From Stictocephala bisonia (lineage: Eukaryota > Arthropoda > Insecta > Hemiptera > Membracidae): 64,000 bases of DNA. Positions within the stretch are counted from its first letter, which is position 1, and each line of letters starts with the position of its first letter. This document shows, piece by piece, positions 1 through 11,850 of the stretch. The notes beneath the pieces are model-generated. The model was not told the origin of the DNA. It did no database searches and was given only the letters and a program-made list of their open reading frames with translations. Where the stretch lies: the NCBI GenBank assembly GCA_035578905.1, contig JAQJVL010000574.1, positions 62,001-126,000 of the forward strand, given 5' to 3'. Both the position numbers and the translations under genes were made by a program.

Positions 1-350
1 TCAGACTAATCAACAAACTCCCTGAAGGATTTCCAATTAATAACTAAACTCAATTCAAAACTCGACTTAGACACCTCTTGGTGTCTAAAACGTTCTATTC
101 TGTGGATGAGTTCATGATGAGTCGCTGGGAAGATTAAGATTAAGATTAAATAGCAGGATAGGAAGGCAGTGTGATTGTGCCTGTATGAATGTTAGAAATA
201 TATGTATTTGAATGTGGAGTGAATGACAATTTGTTGTTTAGTTTTAGAATTTTAATACATTTTATATATTATACTTATATTATGTTGACGATTGCATGAC
301 ATGTCAAAAATTGTTACTACGCAATAAAAAGTTTATTTATTTATTTATTT
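1..350 (+). mobile_element. 3' end of a non-LTR retrotransposon (LINE)
   Basis: The last codons of a LINE ORF2 are readable just before a stop at 135-137. The peptide FYSVDEFMMSRWED is typical of the C terminus of Jockey/CR1-type reverse transcriptases. A 3' untranslated region of about 200 bp follows and ends in a TTTA-repeat tail near 330-352. The ORF further upstream has in-frame stops, so this copy is dead and its 5' part lies outside the window. It abuts the left inverted repeat of the neighbouring DNA transposon. Confidence 0.7.
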
Positions 351-984
351 TATTCATGTGTGTTTTTTACTAAAAGAATTAAAAAGCAAACGTGGTTAGA
401 GCTAATAGTGTGAAACTTGGCATATTTGCTAACCTAAATAGGGGTAGTTTAAAATTAAAAAATTATCTTTATTAGTTTCAAAATGCAGCCATAAGAAATG
501 TTTATAGTAAAATAACTTTAAAACCATTATTTTAATTGAAAATATATTTGTATACTTATTTTTCTTGTAATAACGAATCCAAAGATTCTTTAATTTTAAA
601 TATCAGACAGAAAATAACAGAGTAAAGCACTTTTTCTTGTATGCTTGTTTAGGTTTTTTCACTTTAATAAATGTTACTAACCAAATGTGTTAATTCATGG
701 TCATTATAAACAGCTGTTTTCAATTATTTAAAAATATCAGCTGTTTTTATGTATAGTACTTTTTCATATATGCTTTTTAGGGTTTACTGAAAAAATAGCC
801 TTTTGTTAATAAAGAAATGTGTTTACATGAAACACAAATTGTATTATAAATGCCGTTTAATGTGACACCCTCCTTCAGCATTTCTCTTTCAGGGCTGAAG
901 CCTACGGTGCATTGATTTCGTAATATTTCAAAGATCCCAGGAGTCCCCCTTATGTTATTGTACGCTACTTCCACATGTCACTGA

Positions 985-2345
985 AGTTCTTACACATCAG
1001 GAACCTCTGTTTAGTATACTTGAGGTGGCCTCACAAAAAAAATATGTAGAGGATTCAAACCCGGTGACCTGGCTGGCCATTGAACACTTTGTGGTGGCCC
1101 TCAGAGGCGTGTAATGGTTTTATTAAGTTATACGGTATCAAAAGAGCGTACACAAACCCAGAAGGATTATTACGCCAATTCAATTCCATGCCACGCCAGC
1201 TTTATTTCGCACGACTAATAAACTTTATCCGTTATCCTGGACCTACATATGCCTAGTTAAAATTAATAAAAAGGGGAACTTATCTTAGGGGTTCCAGGAT
1301 GGCGTCTTCATGGAGAGTATTCACACGTAGATCTTGACACTACGCATCCTTCTGGCCAACAGACTGATCAGTCTGCCTTCAACCCAAACGGTTAACTTGC
1401 CACCCCACCATGCCTTGCGCCACTAAACCCTGGCATATCATTGGCCAGCCAACGTTGCCGGCTTATTATTGGGCGAGACCCTAATTAGACGCTTATGGGT
1501 ATAATATGGTGGGAAATTCAAATAATCTAATTGTCAGTGTGATTGGCCATTACAACTTTCTTCACGTCTAATACATTGCAAATAATATTTATCATTCAGG
1601 TAGTATCTCACATTGTTACGAAAATGAACTGCTGCCCCATCATGCATAAACCATGTGCCTCAACATAATACAAGTCTGGCAGAGTATTTTCTGGAAACGC
1701 GAGATACATGTTTCCGTTGAGACGATCCGGGAGGATACATAGCCCCAACAGGTAATCCCTAAGTATAGTACACCAAAGATTCACACCAAATCGATGAGAT
1801 CTAACAATAAGTGCATGGGGATTCTCTTGTCCCCAATCATGCATGTTATGAGAGTTGACTATACAATCTATTGAAAATCTAGCTTCATTTGTAAAGAAAA
1901 TATAACTAAGAAAAAAAGGATTTTGGACAATATATGTCAGTAACCATTGGCAATATTCAAGCCTGGGAGGATAGTCCTCAGGCAGTTGCTTTTGAACTTT
2001 AGTTTGGTGAACCTGATAAAAACAATTACTGTGAAGCGTACGCTAAACTGCGGTTTGGTTTACATCTAATATATTAGAAATTTTACGTACACTTGTCCTT
2101 GAATCTTCCCCAGCAATATCGAAAATATTTTCTTCGATATCATATCTTAATCCCACTGGCTTATTTTTAGTGGGATTACTAAATAAACCTGTCTTTCTTA
2201 GGCACCGATGAACAGCTTCAAATGACTTGCGATCAGGGGTTCACCTGTCAGGGAACCGTTCCATGTAAATTCTTCTGGCTTCTGCACCGTTTCCTTCAGC
2301 AGCACATTATACCAAAATGCATTTCATAATACTCAATGTTGCTGT
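985..2345 (-). pseudogene. Transposase pseudogene, IS630/Tc1-mariner superfamily
   Basis: On the minus strand the region reads as an arthropod transposase. It starts with an N-terminal helix-turn-helix part (ERFPDR, then SFEAVHRCLRKTGLFSNPT near 2200). A catalytic-core part follows, including NPHALIVRSHRFGVNLWC and LPDRLNGNMYLAFPENTLP at 1608-1844. Near 1070 is a relic of the usual end of the domain (NGQPGH, LYIFFLWGHLK). Stops and frameshifts break the gene throughout, and an unrelated stretch at about 1100-1540 interrupts it. It sits between the long inverted repeats of the element and is inactive. Confidence 0.7.
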
Positions 2346-2714
2346 ATATAGCCATTTCATAAATTATTTTCAGTGTTTTCAGTATTAGTATGTATAACAA
2401 GTGATTACAAAACAATAAATAAATAGCAATACTAAGACATAAACATTCATACTATATCTGTGAAAATAGCTTATGATTGACAATAATAAAAACAACTGAT
2501 ATTTTAAAACAATTGAAAACAGCTGTATAATGACCATGAAGTAAACTTTATACAAGTAAAAACCCCTAAACTAGCATACAATTAAAAGTTCTTTACTCTG
2601 TTATTTTGTATCTGATTTTTATGGATAAGATATCTTTAGATTTTTTATTAAATTTCCAAAATGTATTATACTACTATATTTTCAATTAATATAATGGTTT
2701 TAAAGTTATTTAAC

Positions 2715-4310
2715 TTCTAAATCTTTGAGGTTTACTTAACTAAAACATCAGATGGTACAAGATCATAATTACAAACATTTATAATTAAATTTTAATAAAA
2801 AAAAAAATTAACAGTAAGAATGAGAAAGAGGTTTAATTTCAGCAGGAAATACTGTACAGGAAATGGAATAGGTAAAATGTGAGTAGGACATCCTGAGAGT
2901 ATTAACTCATAAAGCAAGGGATCGGATGTCAAGGAAGCAAGGTCAGCACTGTACACATGCAAATCAGAATAATAAGATTTTAGACTCACCAAAATTTAGG
3001 CCGATGAGGGGAAAGAGTTGAGAAGAAAAAGCAGCCTATCCTGAGGCCCAGAGAAGTCATTTCAAGGGAATGCGAGTGAATCCAGACTCAAACGGCCCAC
3101 TTTACTCTGAGGGACGATCGGACGTCAAATCCACTACGGCCCATTGACACCCCATTCCTGCAGGAGATATAGAGTTCCAGGAGTATGTCAAAATCTTTTA
3201 AACACCTCCAGTGTTTAAGGGAAATGAAAATATAAATTGGTAGACAAAAAGAAATTTAGTAAGGGCGTTCAATATACATTTGACCTACACCAAAGCGTAA
3301 GCCGACGGACTGTACATTACTCATATAGGTACATTAATCGTAGTTTAAATAAGAAAAAGATATTTAGCTGATTGAGGAAATTAAGTCTTGTATAATTCAA
3401 TGTGCTGAAAATTTAAATTCAATTTGTAAATATATAAATAATAAATCCATGTAATCGATCACAGTCCGTATAAGTGTTTGTTTGTTTTGAGTTGATATAA
3501 ATATATAGTAAAGAAATAAATATTGCGTTGGATATATAAACCATTAACGTTGGATAATTCTTGGGAAGAATAAAGTAATAGTAACTAGGGACATTTGAAT
3601 ATATTTAACTTGTCACTTGAAGGTATTTGTAAAATAATATAATTTGAATTATATGGTAAATTGATTAGGGCGTCATAGTTAGTAAGGTCGGTATATTAGT
3701 GTTTGATTGTTAATTTCGATTGGAATTAATTGATTATTTCTTGAGTATAACTTGTTATTGAATGGATAATTTTCACTTGTTAGTATAGACGTTTTGCATA
3801 TATAATACTAGTTCAGTTGGATTCTTATTGTGAAATTTATATTATTATTTAGATAATTATGATTTAATAAAATTTGAGTTTGTTTATGCATAATTTAAAA
3901 TAATATTTCTTGAATTTATTGGATTACCAGACTGTATATTGAAGCCAATGCTAATAGTATTTTTTTGGCAAGATTTATCAAACGAATAATTTGTAGTGTC
4001 TATTATTTGATGAGAAGGGTACAATAAAGGAGGTGTATAGTTGTAAAATAGGATAAGAAAATTGTAAAATTTTGGAAAGTATTGTCAAGATGATATACTG
4101 TAAAAATAAATTTGTGTTGAATATTCACCAGTGTCAATAGTTATTCCAGGTCCTAGTTCCCTACACTAGCTAAGCGAGGTATTAAAGTTAAATTATTTCT
4201 CATTACTTGTGAAGAGAATAATCATTTGTGATTCAAGATTTTTCTAAACACTTTCAGTTTTAACGGAAGTAAAAGTCTTACTTAGTGGTTGTTTATCAAG
4301 AGTTTTACAA
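2715..4310. other. Insertion inside the right inverted repeat of the mariner-like element
   Basis: This segment separates the inner and outer blocks of the right inverted repeat and has no match on the left side. It has no convincing ORF. A more GC-rich part lies at 3000-3190 and the rest is AT-rich. I could not define its ends or assign it to a family. Confidence 0.4.
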
Positions 4311-4479
4311 ACTTTAAATATTCTTATGGGTGCCATTTTGAAATTAATAAAAATAAGTTTTTTGATTTTTGTATTATAAACTACCGCTAACTAGTTTACC
4401 AAATATGCCTAGTTTCACACTATTAGTTTAAATCACGTTTGATATTTTATTGTTTTGATAAAAAAACACATACAGACAG

Positions 4480-5655
4480 ACAGATGCTTAACGAGGCTAA
4501 GCAGGTCACCTGTTTATAGGAACTTTTTTGCTTATTTTTATGCCTACTATCACATCCTGAAGTTGTGCCAACCTCTCGCTAAATACTCTGTATATATATA
4601 ATCAATTAAAAGTATCTATGCCTAATGCATTTAACAGTCCAGTTTCGTGTTTGTCAATGAAAAAGACTCAAATGTCCGGAAATGGTAGTAGCATGTATTG
4701 ATCAAACGACGTTTTACATAATACTCGAGAACTAACGAATCTGTATACAAATATTACAAAATTAAAACATAATTGAGACAAGTAACTATAACAGAGTGTT
4801 ATTTTACCATATTTATAATATATTTTTGGTAAACTATTATAAAGCTACTTACTGAGTAGATGAGATTTCCTTTGTAGATGTATGTCTTGATCCCACACAT
4901 GATGGATAACGATAACTAAAATAGGTACAATTAAAAATTATAGATATATAAAAGCTAAGGCCATTTATGGAAACATTTATTTAGTCGATACAGTCAGATT
5001 TATAATAAAATGTATTTCACTCTAACTTTAGAAAAATAAACAGTACAGATTTTTGAGTGCTGTGATTATTAATCCAGTGTATATGGTTGTGAATTCATGT
5101 TCCACATTTCGATAGTACAAGCAACACCACTCTCCAGGATAAATAAAAAAGTACTCTATATGGAAAGCTCTCTAACTATTTCATTCTCACTGTACTATTT
5201 TACTTCTCATATTCATATATGTAGATAAAACATATCTGAACCTATCTTAGTGTTAAACTTAAATATATATATATATCTATGTTTACGTAAATGATTATGA
5301 TGAATGATGTTATAGTAAGTTTCACTAAAAACTATAAGAAATTATATAGGGATAATCTTTTCTTTATTTTCTGGTCCAAGTATTGCGAGTATAATAATGA
5401 ACTGTCAAAACTATATCAGCAAACATAAAACATCGCTTTACTGATATTCAGTTAGGTGCACAGCAAAACCCAAAAATTCTATATAACCTTTTTAGCTCAT
5501 CAAAGCAAACAATAAGAGAAGTTCATCAGCTATTCAGATGTGTTTATATATATACATATGTAGTGCGTTATCAACTCAATCTTAGAAAAGGGTACATTGA
5601 CAATATTATCTAGTCAAGAATGATAGTTCAGCATATATAGAGGAAAGTATTCTTT
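4480..5655. other. AT-rich intergenic stretch
   Basis: I see no ORF with protein-like composition, no RNA gene and no clear repeat here. Confidence 0.5.
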
Positions 5656-5976
5656 CCAAAGTTAATGGTGCTTCGTTAGTTCTAAAGCCGCACAAAGTTA
5701 ATGGTGCTTCGTTTGTTCTTAATCCGCCAAAGTTAATGGTGCTTTGTTAGTTATAAAGCCACCAAAGTAAATGTTGCTTTGTTAGTTCTAAAGCCACCAA
5801 AGTTAATGAGGCTTCGTTAGTTCTAAAGCCGCCAAAGTTAATTAATTGTGCTTCGTTAGTACTAAAGCCGCCAAAGTTAATGGTGCTTCATTACTTATAA
5901 AGCCACCAAATTTAATGGCGCTTCGTTAGGTCTAAAGCCGCCAAAGTTAATGGTGCTTCGTTAGTTCTAAATCCGG
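5656..5976. repeat. Minisatellite, about nine units of ~35 bp
   Basis: Nine head-to-tail units share the core CCAAAGTTAATGGTGCTTCG followed by TTAGTTCTAAAGCCG. Units differ by point changes, and the sixth has a short TTAA-type expansion. The array has no open reading frame of note. Confidence 0.9.
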
Positions 5977-6639
5977 AGTTTAAATTGGTCCCTTTTAATT
6001 CCATGTTGTATAAATAAAAAAATACCTTCAAGTTTTATTTCTGTTTTGATATTTAAATCTTATTACATTTGATACAGTTAATATAACACAAATCCTTATA
6101 GTCTGAAACCAAGCGTATTTACAATAAGTGCGATATTCTGCATGAAGTTAGAAATATGTTTACTTAAGAAAATGAAAACCATCAAACCAACATTTTATAT
6201 CGTGTGATAAAGAACTAAAGTAAATGAAACGTCTGTAGACAAAATTGAATTTATGGGTAAGTGCACAAGACAAGAGTTCTTGTAAATACACTATAAGGAA
6301 ACGCCTTTACGTATGTAGTGGTGAGTTTCAAATGTTATTTGTTGTGGTCAATTATCTGTAGGAGTTCAAGTAAGGATGGAATGTGAGGGCGGTGGAGGTG
6401 TATTATGTAAGCATTATCAGTCGATTAACTATATGAGGGACATGCAAAAACCCTTCTCAGTAAGACAATATTATAAATTATTATTTTATATATTACATCA
6501 TATATTATATAGATTAAAGGTTTTTAGCGTGTAATTAGACAATTTCAACAATTATATTAAAATATAACCAATTAGAAACAACAATAATATTAGCTATATT
6601 ATTTTTCCTAATTAATGTAAAAAATCTTGGTCAACGCTT

Positions 6640-7330
6640 ACTACCACACACATTTGGCTTATTGTTGATTGTAAGACTTATGAGAATGTTGAGTGTGTTA
6701 GTGAATATTTGAGGGTGATTTTCGATAATCGGATGAAATGGAACAAACATATTGATTATATTAGGAACAAGATAAGAAAATTTATGTTTATTTTATATTT
6801 TCTAAAAAATATTATTTCCTCAGCGCTTATCTGCCAGCTATAATATGCATACATTCAATATTTTTGCTGTATGGTATAATAGTATGACATGCTACATACA
6901 AGTCAATAATTTTATCTTTGGAATTAACTCAAAAGGCTGTTATGAAAGCTGCTCTAAATAAATGTTGTAGATTTCCTTTTTAAGATGAAAGTCTTTTCGA
7001 TCAATCAGCTTTACATATGGTGTTTACTATTGTAAATATTTAGAAACAAAAATATTGTATTCACTATTATTGATCATAATTATCCAACTAGAACCGCGAT
7101 AAATGTAGGTATTGAAGTTCCTAGACTGCCTAAATCAGCCAGTTTAACAAGCTCGTTTTATGTTTCAAATATTTTCTTCACTTGCCTTAAATTAGCCTAA
7201 GTTATTCAGATACTTATAAGATAAAATTACATAAAAATTTAAAAATTAACTGGTTACTTAATTTAGGTACATTAGAAGTTGACAAATTAATGAGTTCCAT
7301 TTATACATAATTTAGAGCTTGAGTGTTACA
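6640..7330 (+). pseudogene. LINE reverse-transcriptase C-terminal relic
   Basis: The plus strand near 6665-6810 reads YLRVIFDNRMKWNKHIDYI and then RNKIRKFMF. This is the segment downstream of the RT active site in Jockey/CR1-like LINEs. Near 6925-6985 a further relic resembles the usual LQKKAIR block (here TQKAVMKAALNKCCRF). Stops and frameshifts are frequent, so it is an old dead copy. The GT-rich tract that follows may be part of its 3' region. Confidence 0.6.
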
Positions 7331-7374
7331 TTGATTATATGGACTTGTGAATGAACATTGCAGGTGTGGATGCA

Positions 7375-7550
7375 AGTGTTATGTTAGTGTCTTGTTCGTG
7401 TGTGTGAGTAAATGCTCGTATGTGGTGTGTTTGTGCGTCTAAGCGTGAGCGAGAGGTTGTGCGTGTTGCGTCTGTGCACGCATGAGTGTGTGTCTGTTCG
7501 CGCATGAGTGCGTGTCTTTTTGGCTGTTCGTCGTTTGTTTCTGCTTCTTC
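7375..7550. repeat. GT/GC-rich low-complexity tract
   Basis: The tract consists of irregular GTGTGTGAGT/GCGCATGAGTG-like words. Both strands are open over about 80 codons only because of the simple composition. I do not treat either frame as a gene. Confidence 0.5.
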
Positions 7551-7579
7551 TTCTCTTATATATAATATTATTATCATTA

Positions 7580-8639
7580 TTATATTGTTATTTTCTCCAA
7601 TGTCCTCTGGTATGAGGAGTTTCTTTCGTGATATGTATATTAAGTCTTTTTTATTTCAGTTTTCCACTCACCAGGAAACAGTTTTGGTTATAACTACTCG
7701 GTATCCTCGAACATGCTTTATCCCATGAGAGTATCATTCTCAATAGTATTTTGTGTTGTTAATTTTGTACTTTTCTTTTTGAGAGTAAACCGATTTTTTA
7801 TTTGATTTTATTCCAACGAATCAACTCTCTACTAATTTTAGTAAAAACTGAGTGATTCTTTTTTACTTAAAACATTTTTACAGTAAAAATGTAACATTTG
7901 AAATGTTTTATTTAAACGCGTATATAATTACAAACGTTTACGAAGGGTACGATTTATTTAACAAACAATATGACTTTACAAAGTTTGATTGATGATATAC
8001 CAATGAATAACGTGTCGTGGTAAAAACACCTGTGTTGTTTTGACACGTGTTCATTAGTAACTCTTAGTAACACGTTCTCCCCCAGTTAGTTTCATTGTAA
8101 AATGTACGCACTAGAATCATTCATAACTACTTTGAATTTCCTTAAACCTTTTCACGCTGTAGTATTAATGATGCGTACACTTAATACTAATATTACTTCA
8201 CTACTTAAAATGTTACTTCTCTTGTGCATGTAACATTAGTTTGCAATCAAATGTTCCACATTCACAGCACCTTCCTGTACCATCATGCAACGAGCAAGTC
8301 ACCACGCACTTTTCCAGAAGTATCGTGCGACATTTCTAACTGACTACACGAGCAACTCAACCACGTGATTACAATGGCCTGATGTACAGTCTGTCTGTTA
8401 CATCTATGGCTGAGTTTTGTATTAAGCAGAATGTACACAAAGATACGAAAGCGGCCGAACTTTGACGACTTCGCCCGAACAGTAGATGTGCAGTGCAGCA
8501 ACCGTTCGGAAAATCTCCGTTATGGCCATAATTACCCTTCAAGCATCGAGAACTGCTGGATGGATGCTGATTTACTATTTTATCCGTATCTGAACATTCT
8601 GAATGGTGCAGTGCAGGAAATCACGTTCATCCTTAATAG
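7580..8639. other. Intergenic stretch without a recognised gene
   Basis: A somewhat GC-richer patch at 8270-8640 is open on both strands (72 codons minus, 89 codons plus), but neither frame resembles a known protein. I have no functional call for it. Confidence 0.3.
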
Positions 8640-9006
8640 CACGGGAAAAGTGATCCTTTCTGTTAATTCACTACCACTAAATTTGTTTTGTTTCCGTTAA
8701 GTCACTACCGCTTGATAAATATTCTATTGCTCTATGTTCCTCAATAATTTATATGCCCACTGTGGTATTCTTTTCCGCTATGAATATGGTATCACTGGCC
8801 TTATTTTGTCGTTTTCCATTTGGCACATTTGGCGGTAAGTCAATCATTGGATTTACCAGTTTGTGATCAACTTTGGTTGCTACTAAACCTAACCTAACCT
8901 AACCTGACCTAACCTAATCTTACCGTAATTGTGATAAGAAAGTAGTCGTAGTGAAGTAACAAAAAGTGGTAATGAATTAACGGTAAAGGTCTGGGAAAAG
9001 TTCCCG
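8640..9006. mobile_element. Candidate MITE with inverted ends
   Basis: The left end (8641 onward: CGGGAAAAG, then TGTTAATTCACTACCACT) is mirrored at 8938-9006 in inverse orientation, with mismatches. The arms are about 65-70 bp. The interior has no coding potential and includes the short TTAGG-type block. Target-site duplications were not identified. Confidence 0.45.
8885..8925. repeat. Interstitial telomere-like repeat (CCTAA)n
   Basis: About seven consecutive CCTAA-type units with minor variants correspond to the insect telomere motif TTAGG read on the other strand. The block is far too short to be a telomere. Confidence 0.8.
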
Positions 9007-10713
9007 TCCTGTATTTTTTTTTCGTTTCATTAAACTGCTTGAAGCTGTAATGCAGGATGTCCACGCGTACTTCAATGAGTAAATATGCCAGTAGTTAGGA
9101 ATATATTATATTTCATTAAATATATAATACGCTCTGTGTAGACAACTAACTTACACGGGGGAAGGAGTCCTGTACCCAGATTGCCTATCCAGCACCGTCA
9201 CATCATGAAGGGGAGACGTGACTAAAAGAAACTTTTTATTTTGTTCCATCACGGTGGTCCGGATAATGTTGATGATTTCGCTCATACACGATTTTTGTGT
9301 TTTTAAGATTATTTTAATTTGTTATCCTTAATAATGATATGCTAGGGAATACCCCTGAACGCTTGCGTGTCAATTCCGTCATTCACTGTGGAATTCCCAA
9401 CATAATCCACAGTAAATATCTCCATTCAGATCTCATTTTTTGATTATAATTTAATAATTGCATAATTTAAACTATGTAACTAAAACATAATCAAGTTAAC
9501 AATGACACTATTTTAAATTATTTAAATTTGTGACCAAGTAACTTTAAACTGTGTAGCCTACGTAGATGTGATGAATGCTTGATTGCATTAAGAGCCTGGT
9601 TAACATTTGGGACATTTAAATCTCTTTAAGCCTTTTAAACGACTGATAACCATTGACCTAGTGACCCAGATTTCCGCATTCCAAGCAAGGTCGCGGCCTT
9701 CCTCTTTCCCCTCCCCGGCGCCTGCCATCAGTCAACAATGCATGACGGATAGAGTATTGGTTAGTTTGCAGGCGCTGCCCTTTTATGTTTATTGTTACGA
9801 AACACTTTATTTTAAAAAAATAATGTAACCATGCAATTTGATGCACGTATCTAATGAGTTCAGCCGATAACTTTCTTGAGTATTCATTTCATTACAAAGT
9901 TAGTTTTTTGATTTTATATTTATCTTACTCACTGTCAAGTTTTTATAAATAATAATCATTACTAGTGGTCCTAACAACAGTATTAATTAACTGATTTTGT
10001 TTTATATAATCTAAAATCATGATTTAAAGGTAACTTATAACTGTTATTATTTCTGGAGTAATTACATTTATGGTAATAATTAATTATATCTGTATATTAC
10101 AATCTTTTTTACCAAATATAATATTCATAACAAGAGCGATATTTCGAATGCAGTATACTTTAATAAAACTATACACCTTGTTTATTATTATTATTATTAG
10201 CTCCGTATTATGTGTACTTCCTGTGCCGTGTTACTTGTCTTCCATTAAATAATAACACCTCTCTATTAATATAGAATTTTTGGAATATTTTCATAATTAT
10301 CCACGTTGTGTTAGTCCAAAATATTCTGTATACATCATACTGTATGTAGTATCACAAGGTCATTGTAGTCCAGCTACCTTAATTCATGAAAAATAATGTA
10401 AATAATTTTAACAATACATTAAGTACGTAAACGACAGACTGTTAGATAGGCAATAAACTATCTTTACTAAATTGTCTTTCCTGCTAAATTAGTAATTTTC
10501 AATTGACATTCAGTCATAAATTGCGAAAACTAGGCTAAATAATCCCTATAATAAAATAATAACAAACCATATTATTATTGATGACACAAACAGAGTTTAC
10601 AACTGAAAATTAAGAACGGTCATAAAATGTATGACCAGGCCTGGTACCAACATTAAGGAAGGTTGACTAGTCTCTGCAGCGTTGTTACACATTCATCAGC
10701 ATTGTTCAAAATT
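9007..10713. other. Intergenic stretch without a recognised gene
   Basis: The stretch is AT-rich with a GC-richer island at about 9600-9790, open on both strands for 60-75 codons. Neither frame resembles a known protein and no RNA gene was seen. Confidence 0.35.
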
Positions 10714-10989
10714 ACATCCTACCTAGAACACCCTACCTAGAACATCCTACCTAGAACATCCTATCCAGAACATCCTAAACAAACCATCCTACCCAGAACA
10801 TCCTACCTAGAACATCCTATCCAGAACATCCTAAACAGACCATCCTACTCAGAACATCCTACCCTGAACATCCTACCTAGAACATCCTGTCTAGAACATC
10901 CTACCTAGAACATCATAACTAGAACATCCTATCCAGAACATCCTAAACAGACCATCCTACCTAGAACATCCTACCCAGAACATCCTACA
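10714..10989. repeat. 14-bp minisatellite, about 20 units
   Basis: Tandem variants of ACATCCTACCTAGA occur throughout. Variants with CCAGA and AAACAGACC recur in order, hinting at a longer repeat of several units. Confidence 0.9.
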
Positions 10990-11039
10990 GGCTAGAATCA
11001 GGACATTTAATACTGATTTTTTAAGACGTATTAAGTTCT

Positions 11040-11850
11040 TTATTTACAAGAATATTACAATTTACGTATGCTGATTAACATACTCACAAATAAGTTAACG
11101 GTAGGGACCCCTAGGCAGAGCCCTTATGGGGTTCCATCATATTATTAACTACAATAAGAGAATAGGTACCAACAGTATGATAAATAAATTCATTAAAGGT
11201 ATGATATTTGATTAAAAAAAGAAACTTTCTGTTAGAATAGGCCTACGTATAACTAGAAAAAAAGAAAAACTACAAATAAAAGTAAAAATATAACACACAA
11301 GCGACCAAAATTACTTACATACATACACTATTGCATAAAAATACAATTAGAAATCTGATTAAAAAACAATAACTCATGTTCAAAATAATATCGTAATGTA
11401 GTAAACAGAATTTTTAAATAACCACAGTACCAGTTAAATACCAACAACATTTTAAATATAAAAATCGTCTTAAATTTATCTAAATAATGTATCTAAAGAA
11501 AATTTATATATCTTCAATGTATAAAAGCAGCTTTTTTAATTTAGCTAAATATCTCGGAGTAAAATAATATTTGCTGTCAAATTGAATAGTTTACTTGCAG
11601 TATAGCTTTAAAAAAGTTTAAGCTGTGTTAAAAAGTGTCTGAGAATTGGCATGTCTCGTAAACTATCACGAATTGCTATTCCACATCGTTTTGCAACACT
11701 GCTAATAAAAAATAATTGAACTGAACAGGACTTTTTGTGACACCACAGATCTTTAAAAAAATAATAAAATAAATAATTTAAAAAACTAAAAAAAACATAC
11801 GAATCATAACATAAAAGTATGTAAAGGTCAGGTGCTTCGAAATGCATTCT
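11040..11850 (-). mobile_element. Possible decayed LINE 3' region
   Basis: At 11608-11847 the minus strand ends in AIRDSLRDMPILRHFLTQLK, which resembles the C-terminal segment of LINE ORF2. Downstream on that strand, near 11040, the sequence ends with AATAAAGAACTTAA, like a LINE tail. The match is short and the region decayed, so the call is tentative. Confidence 0.3.

Larger units (their letters stand above)
359..4470. mobile_element. Tc1/mariner-like DNA transposon with very long terminal inverted repeats, interrupted
   Basis: The sequence at about 359-780 is repeated in inverted form on the right, in two blocks. The inner block (about 2480-2715) mirrors about 520-780, with landmarks ACAGAGTAAAG and TTCATGGTCATTATA. 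The outer block (about 4310-4470) mirrors about 359-510, with landmark CTAATAGTGTGAAACT. The roughly 1.6 kb between the right-hand blocks has no left counterpart and looks like a later insertion. A broken transposase gene lies between the repeats. The left outer edge runs into a LINE tail, so the true end may be missing. Confidence 0.65.

Noticed and set aside
7335..7728. Overlapping 80-codon frames on both strands
   Set aside because: The minus frame and the start of the plus frame fall in the GT-rich low-complexity tract; neither has protein-like features.
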